Part shown: positions 1-7,275 of the stretch, piece by piece | How positions within the stretch are numbered: position 1 is the stretch's first letter | Layout: the number at the start of each line of letters is the position of its first letter | Origin: an uncultured Gemmatimonadaceae bacterium | Lineage (GTDB): Bacteria; Gemmatimonadota; Gemmatimonadetes; Gemmatimonadales; Gemmatimonadaceae | Length of the DNA stretch: 18,352 nt | Assembly (NCBI GenBank): GCA_955652635.1 | Contig: CATPBN010000341.1 | Span: 1-18,352 of the forward strand | Direction: 5' to 3' | The notes under the pieces: generated by a model | What the model was told of the DNA's origin: nothing | The model's input: only the letters and a program-made list of their open reading frames with translations | Databases searched by the model: none | Position numbers and translations under genes: made by a program

Positions 1-1863
1 ACGAGCTTCGCCGAGAAGATTTCTGATCTTCCGGGCGTGACAGCTCGAAGCCTCGGGTCCGCGCCATCGCGTCCTGTTCTGCGAGGATTGGGCGACAACG
101 AAGTGCTCGTTCTCGAAAACGGTCTTCGCATGGGAGACCTCGCGACTTTCGATCCAGCGCATGCTACTCCGATCGAAGCGATCAGTATCTCGCAGGTCGA
201 CGTGGTTCGTGGCCCGGCGACAATCCTCTACGGTCCAAGCACGATTGGCGGGCTCGTTAATGTCATCACTGACATTGTTCCATCCGTGTCGGATCACGCC
301 ATGTCAGGCACAGTCGCGGTCGAGGGAAACACCGTGAGCGGCGGAGGTGCAGGCTATCTCAACAACGTGTACAGCCAGGGGAATCAAGCCTTCCGTGTAT
401 CGGCGGGAGGAGTCAGGGCCAGCAACATCCGGATTCCTTCGGGGAACTATACTGACCCAGGCACTGGCACGATCTTCAATCTCGACAAGATGCCACAGAC
501 CTTCGACCATAGCGGTGAGGCAGGTCTCGGCTACGCATATCTGGGCGACGCCGGAATGCTCGGCATCGGCGGCAAGCACTTCGAAGTGAACTACGGAATA
601 CCGGGCGTGCCGCCCAATCCGGATTTTGTGAACGTGCCTCCGACTACGTCGCGTATCGCGGAACGTCGAAGCACGATCGAATTCCGCAGCCTGCTCAATT
701 CCGATCTCGTATTCGTCAAACAACTGCGATTCAACGGAAGCTACAACGACTATAACCACTCCGAATTTCCAACGGCCCAGGACGCGAGCGGCGTTTCTGA
801 TCCTCAGGCCAACCATTTCCATAAGCGGGCGTTCAACGGAGTGCTGCAGCTTCAGCATCAGCCGCTCGGGAAACTCCAGGGCACACTAGGGCTATGGACG
901 AACCTCGAAGATCTCACGATAGAAGGTGACGCGCCGCTTGGCCCGAACTCACGGACAAGCGGATTTGCGGGATACGCCTTCGAAGAATATCCGGCAGCTG
1001 AAAACACTCGCCTGCAGGCGGGCTTGCGATACGACTACAACAAGATTCAAACACGACCATATCCGCAGTCGACCGACCCCGTTTTCCAGACGATCGACGA
1101 GTCACGCCTTTCCAATGCGCTGACTGCCTCACTCGGCGCGATCCAGCAGCTCGCGCCGAATCTGACAGGATCATGGAGTCTTGCCCGATCATTTCGCGCG
1201 CCTACTGTTCAGGAATTTTTTGCGAACGGACTCGATGCGCCGAGTGGGACGTACACAATCGGCACAAGAGGGCTGGGACCAGAAACTGGATTGGGGCTGG
1301 ACGCGTCCCTCAGGGGGAACTTCGCAAACGCGTCCTTTGAATTGTCGCCGTACGTAAACAGCATCCGTCATTACATCTACGGATTCCTGCGTGGCGACAC
1401 TATTCAGGGTTTTCCGGTGCGTGAATTCGGCGCGACTAGCGCGCGTTTGTTTGGCTTTGACGCAAGCGTTACCATCCAGCCGGTCCAGAATCTTGCACTC
1501 AAGGCAGGGGCTGATTACGTGAATGCGGAAGATACCAGACAGCATGCGCCGCTTCCCTTCACGCCTCCGCTACGAGGACTGCTACGTCTTACGTATCAAA
1601 CCCCGATCTATATGGGGATGATTGAAACGCGTGCTGCAGCCAGGCAGACACGACTCGGCGAGGGTGACACTCCAACGGCTGGATACGCAATAGTGAATCT
1701 CGGCGTCGGCGTGCGCCTTACACGGCAACGCCTCGTCAATAACATCAGCGTCCATTGCGACAACGTGTTCAACCGCGTGTACAGGGACAACCTCTCGGTA
1801 ATCAAGGATTTCATCCCGCAACCAGCGCGAGGCTTTCGCTTGAACTACCAGGCGACGTACTAA
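1..1863 (+). CDS. TonB-dependent outer-membrane receptor, 5'-truncated by the window start
   Basis: The frame is open from base 1 to the TAA at 1861-1863 (620 residues visible), so the true start, signal peptide and any TonB box lie upstream of the window. The first ~100 residues are the C-terminal part of the plug domain: a DLPGV-type segment, RPVLRGLGDNEVLVLENG, then QVDVVRGPATILYGPSTIGGL, the typical end-of-plug signature followed by NVITDIVP. The rest is rich in alternating hydrophobic and aromatic strands typical of the 22-strand barrel. It includes SWSLARSFRAPTVQEFF, the usual 'R.P...E' barrel motif, and near the end the conserved DNVFNRVYRDNLS segment. By family it would import a siderophore, cobalamin, metal complex, sugar or peptide across the outer membrane using TonB energy; the substrate cannot be read from the sequence. 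Its stop overlaps that of the convergent M28 peptidase by 4 bp. The TonB-receptor call is firm. Confidence 0.93.
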   Translation, partial: TSFAEKISDLPGVTARSLGSAPSRPVLRGLGDNEVLVLENGLRMGDLATFDPAHATPIEAISISQVDVVRGPATILYGPSTIGGLVNVITDIVPSVSDHAMSGTVAVEGNTVSGGGAGYLNNVYSQGNQAFRVSAGGVRASNIRIPSGNYTDPGTGTIFNLDKMPQTFDHSGEAGLGYAYLGDAGMLGIGGKHFEVNYGIPGVPPNPDFVNVPPTTSRIAERRSTIEFRSLLNSDLVFVKQLRFNGSYNDYNHSEFPTAQDASGVSDPQANHFHKRAFNGVLQLQHQPLGKLQGTLGLWTNLEDLTIEGDAPLGPNSRTSGFAGYAFEEYPAAENTRLQAGLRYDYNKIQTRPYPQSTDPVFQTIDESRLSNALTASLGAIQQLAPNLTGSWSLARSFRAPTVQEFFANGLDAPSGTYTIGTRGLGPETGLGLDASLRGNFANASFELSPYVNSIRHYIYGFLRGDTIQGFPVREFGATSARLFGFDASVTIQPVQNLALKAGADYVNAEDTRQHAPLPFTPPLRGLLRLTYQTPIYMGMIETRAAARQTRLGEGDTPTAGYAIVNLGVGVRLTRQRLVNNISVHCDNVFNRVYRDNLSVIKDFIPQPARGFRLNYQATY

Positions 1864-4106
1864 GCACCGGACAGGGTCACGGCAATTCCACTAATCAGCG
1901 TAGCCTCGCGCTCCAGCGCCGCGGCAGCGCGCGCGATCTCTCTGTCAGCGTCCTGCCACTGCCCCTGTTCGATTGCTTCGCGAACTCCTGGTATCGTCTT
2001 CACTCCGTAGCCGGTGTAAAAGCCCGGCGCGTAAAGCATGTGTACGTACCATGGTCGGTTCTTGAGACCCTCTGTCGATGTCAGCGCGCGCTCGGCCTGA
2101 ATCAATCGCTCATTTACGCTCTTGCCGTTTGAGACACGGCCCTCAGTCACCGCGCGGCTGTACGCACGGTCGTAGCGCGCTGCGGCGTGGCTCAACGAGT
2201 CAAGCGCGTTGAGCAATGGCGCAAAGTTGAGCTGTGGTGCGGGGAGTTGTCTTTGCGGTGCCGTCACCGGATCACGCGGATCGCTCGTGAATTTGAAAAG
2301 TCCTTCCTCGATCTGCCTGTTTCGCTCCACGATCTCCTCCGAGCGCTTGTCGCGCAGGGATTGGAGATCCTTCACGTAACCCTGTACGGTCTCTCCAAGA
2401 TTCGTGAACGCAAACGGAAGGAGATCGGCATTCGCCAAACGAAGCACGCTAATTCCTGCCGCTTGCGCGAGCGCTCGTCCGTAGACGAACGACGTGTCAC
2501 TGAAATGCGTGAACCAGTAGAAATCGTCGTAGATCGAGTGATAGATGCCGCCATCGTCTTCGCCGCCATATCCGAGATTGAGCGATGCCACTCCCAGATG
2601 GTCGATGAATGACGAATAGTCGGAGCCTGATCCAAGCGCTCCGATGCGAAGATCCTCACGGTCGCGTGCCTCGCGGCGACTCTCCGGAGAGCCATTGAGA
2701 ATTCTCGAAGCTTGAACGCGTTTCCAGGAGCTTGCACCTGATTCAGGATCTTCCACATCCAAGGCAACACCGTTCATGAATTTCTCGAGCGAGTGTGAGC
2801 CCTCGACCTCCAGGTATCCGCGGCCGTTGGTGTCGCTATTGAGATAGGCGACAGCGTGAGCTTTAAGCTCGTCGGCGTGGGTCTCGGCCCACTCTGTTGA
2901 ACCTAGCAGTCCGGGTTCTTCACCGTCCCAGGCAGCGTAAATGATCGTCCGCTTGGGGTGCCATCCCTGCTGGTACAATGCGCCGAGAGCGCGTGCCTCT
3001 TCCAGTTCCGCGACGAGCCCGGAGATAGGATCTTCAGCGCCATTTACCCAGGCATCATGATGGTTGCCACGGATGACCCATTGATCCGCTTCGGTCGTAC
3101 CGGGCAGCTTCGCGATCACGTCGTAGAGCGTCTTGAGACTCCAGTCTGATTTGACGCGCAAGTGAACTTTGGCCGGACCAGACCCCAAGCGGTACGTGAT
3201 TGGTAGTCCACCACGCCATGCGGCTGGGGCTACAGGACCGCCAAGGGCAGCGAGAAGCGGCTGCGCGTCGCCGTAGGAAATCGGCAAGACGGGGATCTTT
3301 GTAATCGTTCGCGCCTGAGCGATCGGGAGGCGCTTCGCGTCTTTCGTTGCGCCCACTCCAGGAGTGAGAGGATCTCCGGGATAGGTTGGCATGTCGGCGA
3401 CCGAGCCGCGTTGCACTCCTTGCGCGGGACGCATCGGGCCGGCGGGAAAGACTTCTCCGCCCGCATAGCCGTCATCTCTCGGATCCGAGTAGATAAGACA
3501 TCCGAGGGCGCCGTGCTCAGCCGCGACTTTTGGCTTGATGCCGCGCCAGGATCCGCCGTACTTGGCAATGACGATGGCGCCCTTGACCGAAACCCCGCGC
3601 TGCTCGAGCACTTCGTAATCAGCCGGCACTCCGTAATTCACGAAAACAAGAGGACCGGTGACGTCCCCATCAATAGAGTAAGCGTTGTAGGACGGGAGTT
3701 GTTCCGCCTGCTGATTCGAAGTCGGATCTCCCGGGAGCGCTGTCTCCTGGAGCGATGCCTTATATGTAGTTGGAGAAATCAGCTCCACTATCCGCTCGAC
3801 CGGAGTCGGAAAGAGAACATCGAAATTCTCAATGTGCGCATCCCATCCATAGGATTTGAACTGACCGAGAATCCATTCGGCGTTGTCCTTGTCGTACGGT
3901 GAGCCAACGTGATGAGGACGCGCGCTCAGCCGACGCATCGCTTCTCTCATTCTTCCCGGATCCGGCATCGTCTTGAATCGCGCTTCGAGATCGCGTTCGG
4001 CTTGAACCGATTGCGGAAAAAAACCACGCAACGGGGCATCGGCAGGGGCAGGCGTCAGGGCGAGCCCGGTCGTACAAATCAAGAGTGACGAGAGGAGCTT
4101 ACGCAT
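1860..4106 (-). CDS. Secreted M28-family metallopeptidase, glutamate carboxypeptidase II-like
   Basis: A 748-residue protein with an N-terminal Sec signal (MRKLLSSLLICTTGLAL, then an APADA-type cleavage region), so exported to the periplasm or beyond. Order: signal peptide; start of the M28 fold (~55-110); PA insertion domain (~150-300, with VKGAIVIAKYGGSWRG and GALGCLIYSDPRDDG); zinc peptidase core (~320-550); helical transferrin-receptor-type dimerisation domain (~600-740). All residues of the two-zinc site line up with human GCPII/PSMA spacing: H349 and D359 in GNHHDAWVNGAEDP, E396 (catalytic base) and E397 in WDGEEPG, D425 in LNSDTNG, H523 in GGIYHSIYDD. It should therefore be an active exopeptidase releasing C-terminal acidic or other residues from peptides. 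The specificity is inferred only. The start ATG at 4106 has no clear ribosome binding site. It lies 80 bp downstream of the HxlR gene on the same strand and may be read through from it. Confidence 0.93.
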   Translation of the reverse strand: MRKLLSSLLICTTGLALTPAPADAPLRGFFPQSVQAERDLEARFKTMPDPGRMREAMRRLSARPHHVGSPYDKDNAEWILGQFKSYGWDAHIENFDVLFPTPVERIVELISPTTYKASLQETALPGDPTSNQQAEQLPSYNAYSIDGDVTGPLVFVNYGVPADYEVLEQRGVSVKGAIVIAKYGGSWRGIKPKVAAEHGALGCLIYSDPRDDGYAGGEVFPAGPMRPAQGVQRGSVADMPTYPGDPLTPGVGATKDAKRLPIAQARTITKIPVLPISYGDAQPLLAALGGPVAPAAWRGGLPITYRLGSGPAKVHLRVKSDWSLKTLYDVIAKLPGTTEADQWVIRGNHHDAWVNGAEDPISGLVAELEEARALGALYQQGWHPKRTIIYAAWDGEEPGLLGSTEWAETHADELKAHAVAYLNSDTNGRGYLEVEGSHSLEKFMNGVALDVEDPESGASSWKRVQASRILNGSPESRREARDREDLRIGALGSGSDYSSFIDHLGVASLNLGYGGEDDGGIYHSIYDDFYWFTHFSDTSFVYGRALAQAAGISVLRLANADLLPFAFTNLGETVQGYVKDLQSLRDKRSEEIVERNRQIEEGLFKFTSDPRDPVTAPQRQLPAPQLNFAPLLNALDSLSHAAARYDRAYSRAVTEGRVSNGKSVNERLIQAERALTSTEGLKNRPWYVHMLYAPGFYTGYGVKTIPGVREAIEQGQWQDADREIARAAAALEREATLISGIAVTLSGA

Positions 4107-4185
4107 TTTTGGGAGGCGTGGGCTTGTTGGGAGGAGAGGCAGATTTCGAGCGGCAGCTCAAGGTCGACAGAAAGTGCGTATGGTG

Positions 4186-4554
4186 TCAACCGGCAGCTTT
4201 ACGATTTTTCCTTGGAGGTTCTTCCGACTCGAGCGGAATCCAGCGTTCGGCCCACGCGCCAATCTCATTCAAGGAGCTCTGAAGGGACCTGCCCTTCTCA
4301 GTCAGCTCGTACTCGACGCGGACAGGGCTTTCCGGAACAACTCTTCGCGTCAGAAGCTCTTCGAACTCGAGGGAACGCAGCCGCTCCGACAACATCCGGT
4401 CGTTAATGTCGGGAATCGCAGCCTTGATCAACGCATAGCGCGTTTTTCCCTGAAGCAAGGTCTGGATGATCGCGCCCGTCCATCGTCCGCCGATGAGCTC
4501 GACGGCCTGGTGGAAACGAGCGCAGACAGGGGCAGGTAAATCGTTCGGGGCCAT
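4186..4554 (-). CDS. HxlR-family winged-helix transcriptional regulator
   Basis: A 122-residue protein with the HxlR domain (~10-105). The sequence shows the family hallmarks VELIGGRWTGAIIQTLLQGKTRYALIKAAIPDIN in two parts: helix 1 with the GGRW motif (residues 22-25), then the recognition helix region NDRMLSERLRSLE, then the wing VRVEYELTEKGRSL. Cys11 sits near the place of the N-terminal cysteine used for redox or electrophile sensing in HxlR members such as YodB and HypR, although it is one residue further from GGRW than usual. The protein is cytoplasmic and probably dimeric. It is divergent from the YceI gene, and 8-bp inverted repeats overlap the promoter between them, so it probably controls yceI and itself. 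The ATG at 4554 has no obvious Shine-Dalgarno sequence. Family call firm; ligand unknown. Confidence 0.92.
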   Translation of the reverse strand: MAPNDLPAPVCARFHQAVELIGGRWTGAIIQTLLQGKTRYALIKAAIPDINDRMLSERLRSLEFEELLTRRVVPESPVRVEYELTEKGRSLQSSLNEIGAWAERWIPLESEEPPRKNRKAAG

Positions 4555-4579
4555 GAGAAAAATTGGAAAGACAGGGTGC

Positions 4580-4608
4580 TTGACACAAGCTACTTACTAA
4601 AGTATACT
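4580..4608 (+). promoter_or_regulatory. Strong sigma70-type promoter for the YceI gene
   Basis: Seen directly: TTGACA at 4580-4585 (perfect -35), a 17-bp spacer, and TATACT at 4603-4608 (5 of 6 of the -10 consensus). It points at the YceI gene, predicting a transcript start near 4615 and a 5' leader of about 70 nt. The -10 lies inside the perfect palindrome AGTATACT (4601-4608), so a TATACT is also present on the minus strand. Confidence 0.8.
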
Positions 4609-4626
4609 AGCATATCAATAGTAAGT
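4592..4626. promoter_or_regulatory. Candidate HxlR operator: 8-bp inverted repeat flanking the -10
   Basis: ACTTACTA (4592-4599) and TAGTAAGT (4619-4626) are perfect reverse complements with a 19-bp gap, arranged around the palindrome AGTATACT (4601-4608). Several TACT/AGTA elements occur here, the type of half-site described for HxlR regulators such as YodB (TACT-N7-AGTA), though the spacings differ. Binding would cover the -10 of the YceI promoter and suggests repression by the adjacent HxlR protein. Confidence 0.55.
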
Positions 4627-4629
4627 CCA
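4601..4629 (-). promoter_or_regulatory. Possible overlapping minus-strand promoter for the HxlR gene
   Basis: Because AGTATACT (4601-4608) is palindromic, the minus strand reads TATACT at 4606 down to 4601. Exactly 17 bp upstream on that strand is TGGACT (4629 down to 4624), which matches TTGACA at 4 of 6 positions. This would start HxlR transcription near 4594 with a leader of roughly 40 nt. The two polymerases would then share one -10 palindrome and exclude each other. The -35 is only moderate, so this is an inference. Confidence 0.4.
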
Positions 4630-4631
4630 GT

Positions 4632-4662
4632 CCCATTAGCAACTGTTAGTGGGTATTGCTAA
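4632..4662 (+). other. Two mutually exclusive hairpins in the yceI leader
   Basis: In the predicted 5' leader, TTAGCAA (4636-4642) pairs perfectly with TTGCTAA (4656-4662). Alternatively CCCATTA (4632-4638) pairs with TAGTGGG (4647-4653), with one G-U pair. The two stems use the same bases and cannot form together. The Shine-Dalgarno at 4676-4681 lies outside both. This may be a chance pairing, a second operator or a leader structure. Confidence 0.3.
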
Positions 4663-4675
4663 CCGAAAGAGCGCC

Positions 4676-4681
4676 GAGGAA
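4676..4681 (+). promoter_or_regulatory. Ribosome binding site that decides the YceI start
   Basis: GAGGAA at 4676-4681 stands 6 nt before ATG 4688. The frame is also open upstream to a GTG at 4649, but that codon lies in the leader repeat and has no Shine-Dalgarno, so ATG 4688 is preferred. Confidence 0.75.
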
Positions 4682-4687
4682 ATCAAA

Positions 4688-5251
4688 ATGACCGCATCCG
4701 CGACAACGGCCCCAGCGACGGGGACCAAAACACAATGGAAGCTCGATCCCACTCACACTTTGGTCGAGTTTTCGGCAAAGCATCTGATGATTACGACTGT
4801 AAAGGGTCGAATCGGAGATGTCATAGGCACCATTTACACCGACGAAAAGGATCCAAAGAAGTCCACGGTCCAGGCGACGCTCAAAGCAGCCAGTCTCGAC
4901 ACGCGTACGGACCAGCGCGACCAGCATCTTCGCTCAGCTGATTTCCTCAACGCAGAGGTATACCCAGAGATCACGTTCCGCAGCACGCGCATAGAGGGTG
5001 ATAAGGAGAACTTCAAGCTCACCGGCGATCTGACAATTCGGGACGTAACCAAGCCCGTCACGCTCGATGTCCAGTTCGAGGGAAAGCAGAAGGATCCGTG
5101 GGGTGGTGAGCGGGTTGGTTTTAGTGGAAGCGGCAAGATCGACCGGCGCGATTTCGGGTTCACCTGGAATCAGGCGCTGGAGACGGGCGGAGTGGTGGTC
5201 GGCAACGAGATCAAGATCAACCTCGAGGTGCAGGCAGTTAAGGTTGAGTAG
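4688..5251 (+). CDS. YceI-family lipocalin-like protein
   Basis: A 187-residue protein from the ATG at 4688. The YceI domain fills it: the opening WKLDPTHTLVEFSAKHLMITTVKGRI strand pair (in two parts WKLDPTHTLVEF and SAKHLMITTVKGRI), the STVQATLKAASLDTRTDQRDQHL segment with the typical D-x-HLRSADFL motif, YPEITFRSTRI, LTGDLTIRDVTKPVTLDV, and GFSGSGKIDRRDFGFTWN near the end. Family members form an extended beta-barrel that binds polyprenyl or other amphiphilic chains. Some are periplasmic and base- or stress-induced, but this one has no signal peptide and should be cytoplasmic. It is transcribed divergently from the HxlR regulator from a near-consensus promoter and is followed by a strong hairpin, so it is a single-gene unit. 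Its physiological ligand cannot be told from the sequence. Confidence 0.93.
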   Translation: MTASATTAPATGTKTQWKLDPTHTLVEFSAKHLMITTVKGRIGDVIGTIYTDEKDPKKSTVQATLKAASLDTRTDQRDQHLRSADFLNAEVYPEITFRSTRIEGDKENFKLTGDLTIRDVTKPVTLDVQFEGKQKDPWGGERVGFSGSGKIDRRDFGFTWNQALETGGVVVGNEIKINLEVQAVKVE

Positions 5252-5277
5252 TACTAATAAGATTCAATAAGAATCTA

Positions 5278-5314
5278 ACAAAGCGGGTGTGCTCGATCAG
5301 CACACCCGCTTTGT
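5278..5314 (+). terminator. Hairpin terminator after the YceI gene
   Basis: ACAAAGCGGGTGTGCT (5278-5293) and AGCACACCCGCTTTGT (5299-5314) form a perfect 16-bp stem with a 5-nt CGATC loop, 27 bp after the YceI stop. The bases after the stem (CATTACC) are not a good U-run, but the stem itself ends in CTTTGT. It also insulates the downstream PIG-L gene. Confidence 0.82.
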
Positions 5315-5359
5315 CATTACCATCACCAAGGAAATGCGAAGCCAGCTAACTTTGATGTC

Positions 5360-6277
5360 GTGGAACTCCGAGTGAAGTCGGCCATCCAGCGAGCAGCATT
5401 CGCTTTGATCGTGATCGCCCCACGGGCGGCAGCCCCCGGCGATTCAGTTAGCTTGTTAGCTAATACAAGGCCACAAGTTGATGTCGTCGTGGTCGCACAC
5501 CAGGACGATTGGCAGTTATTCATGGGCGATGTCCTCACGCAGAGGCTGCAGTCAGGGAATCGCGGGGCTTTTGTGTATCTCACCGCCGGCGATGACGGTC
5601 GAGATTCCGCCTATTGGCTGACCCGCGAACGTGCAGCGTTGCAGTCGACACGTATCGCTGCCGCAATCCCCATTACCGATCCGCTTGCCTGCTCAATAGT
5701 CCAGATCCGCGACCATTCCATAAGAAAGTGCACCGTTGGCAATACTGAGTCGTATTTCCTGCGCCTCCCGGACGGGAAGCGAGATGGAAAAGGGTTCGCG
5801 CGCTATGGCTATCGGAGCATGCGGAAGTTGCGAACAAACCCGAGCTCCGAAATTAGCGCGGTCGACGCGAGTACCACCTACAGGGGGTGGACCGACCTCG
5901 TGACAACGATCGGTGCTATCATCGACCGTGATTCGGCATCGGCCACCATACACACAAGTGACCCGAACATCTTGCGAAATCCGCATGATCACTTCGATCA
6001 TAGAATGGCTGGTCTTCTGGTCGGTGACTTACGCAAGCAGCACGAGCTCAGTGCCATGTTCTACGTCGGCTACGCGCTAGCCACACGAGCTGTCAACCGC
6101 TCGAGCAATCAGACGCGAGCCAAGACGGCGCTCTTGCTCGCCTATGACCGTGAAATGACGGCGATCAATAAAAAGTGGAGTGCTTACCAGGAACATCGCG
6201 CATTTTACTCGGAGTGCATGCAACGGACGTACGTTGTGCGCTCGCCCGTTCCAGTAATACGCTTACCCTCAGGATAA
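5360..6277 (+). CDS. Exported PIG-L (LmbE-like) family deacetylase
   Basis: A 305-residue protein. The PIG-L domain begins after an N-terminal hydrophobic export-like segment (AAFALIVIAPRAAA). The metal and catalytic motif is VVVVAHQDDWQLF (H47, D49, D50), corresponding to the usual AHPDDE: the His and both Asp are kept, while Pro becomes Gln and Glu becomes Trp. LTAGDDGRDSAYWLTRERAA is the expected second motif. NPHDHFDHRMAG supplies the third metal-binding His region. Family members remove N-acetyl groups from GlcNAc-containing or related substrates using zinc; the substrate here is unknown. Two in-frame GTG codons (5360, 5372) are possible starts. Neither has a clear ribosome binding site, and 5372 gives a more usual signal peptide. 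It is separated from YceI by a terminator and followed 88 bp later by an outer-membrane protein gene on the same strand. Confidence 0.85.
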   Translation: MELRVKSAIQRAAFALIVIAPRAAAPGDSVSLLANTRPQVDVVVVAHQDDWQLFMGDVLTQRLQSGNRGAFVYLTAGDDGRDSAYWLTRERAALQSTRIAAAIPITDPLACSIVQIRDHSIRKCTVGNTESYFLRLPDGKRDGKGFARYGYRSMRKLRTNPSSEISAVDASTTYRGWTDLVTTIGAIIDRDSASATIHTSDPNILRNPHDHFDHRMAGLLVGDLRKQHELSAMFYVGYALATRAVNRSSNQTRAKTALLLAYDREMTAINKKWSAYQEHRAFYSECMQRTYVVRSPVPVIRLPSG

Positions 6278-6365
6278 CCGCGCTTGCCGAAGCTTTCTCG
6301 CTCAGTCCTCGTCCCGATCCTACCTTAGTGAGTCAATCGGACTTTCACTACCATATGGAGCGATA

Positions 6366-7238
6366 ATGCGCCACGCTCTGGTCATCGTGGTTTCCTTATG
6401 TGGTCTGCAGTATCAGGCGGGAGCTCAGTGCAAAGTCGCCACGAACAGCAACGAAGGAAAGCTGTTGGCGTTCTACACGGCGCCAATCGTGTTTTCGATG
6501 GCAACGGCCCCGGAGGTCATGGAACCCGCCAGTATCAGGATCGGCGGCGAGGGCGAGTACATACCGAAGCCGAATCCAGCGATCGAGCAAACCGGAGCAT
6601 GCTTCACCCAGACGAGCGAGCACACTTCCCTCTCGCCGGTATTTGGCCGGCCGAGAATAACAGTGGGAGGCCCGTTCGGATTTGCGCTCGAGGCTGCATA
6701 TCTGCCGCCTGTCACGATTGCTAAGGCAACGCCGAACCTCTTCAGCTTTGGCATATCTCAGGCGCATCATTTCACAGCAGGGCCCATCGGAACGGGGACC
6801 ACACTGATGTTCCGTGTGCACGGCACATTCGGCAACGTGAAGGGCGCTATCACCTGTCCCAGCTCGTCGCTCCAGCAATCATCTCCTGTCAGTCCTTGCT
6901 ACGGCACGACTCCGTCGAAGGATACTTTCCATCCCGATATGTTCGGGGGTGAAATCGCTGCCGGATTCGCCCCCGGATCAGGGGGCATTTCTTTCTATGC
7001 GGGTGCCGGCGCAAACAGAATCAATCCCCACTTCCAAGTCGGATTCACTTCCACAAATGGCACAACCAGCAGCGTCGATTCGACGCAAGTGGAGCTCGCG
7101 TCGCCTCTCGTGCGGGCGACGGTTTTCGGCGGTGCGACGGCAATTGTCCGCCAGATATTCGATGTGGGCGCGCAGATATACTCGGTACCGTCGGATGCGA
7201 CGCTATTCCGTCTGATGGGAGGATTTCGCTTCCGTTAA
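6366..7238 (+). CDS. Probable outer-membrane beta-barrel protein, function unknown
   Basis: A 290-residue protein starting at ATG 6366, with GGAG at 6357-6360 spaced 5 nt before it. It has a clear Sec signal (MRHALVIVVSLCGL, cleavage probably after AGA in YQAGAQ). The mature part is rich in Gly, Thr, Ser and aromatic residues in alternating strand patterns (FGFALEAAYLPPVTI, TGTTLMFRVHGTFGNV, MFGGEIAAGFAPG). It ends MGGFRFR, close to the terminal-aromatic signal used for outer-membrane insertion. Four cysteines (near Q21 and in GACF, ITCP, SPCYG) could form disulfides in the periplasm. I do not recognise a named family. It follows the PIG-L gene on the same strand and is convergent with the receiver-like gene, 37 bp away. 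The barrel assignment is an inference from composition. Confidence 0.72.
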   Translation: MRHALVIVVSLCGLQYQAGAQCKVATNSNEGKLLAFYTAPIVFSMATAPEVMEPASIRIGGEGEYIPKPNPAIEQTGACFTQTSEHTSLSPVFGRPRITVGGPFGFALEAAYLPPVTIAKATPNLFSFGISQAHHFTAGPIGTGTTLMFRVHGTFGNVKGAITCPSSSLQQSSPVSPCYGTTPSKDTFHPDMFGGEIAAGFAPGSGGISFYAGAGANRINPHFQVGFTSTNGTTSSVDSTQVELASPLVRATVFGGATAIVRQIFDVGAQIYSVPSDATLFRLMGGFRFR

Positions 7239-7275
7239 AGCTCGGGCATCGAGCATCCTTCCGTAGGTTCCCGGA

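Noticed and set aside
4184..4189. TTGACA on the minus strand as a -35 for the M28 peptidase gene
   Set aside because: No -10-like hexamer occurs at 16-18 bp spacing, and the hexamer overlaps the HxlR stop codon.
5334..5375. 13-codon frame after AAGGA overlapping the GTG at 5372, as a leader peptide coupled to the PIG-L gene
   Set aside because: The AAGGA is only about 1 nt from the ATG, too close to serve as its ribosome binding site, so coupling is not supported.
7240..7254. GCTCG/CGAGC hairpin between the outer-membrane protein and receiver-like genes as a terminator
   Set aside because: The stem is only 5 bp and has no U-run on either strand.
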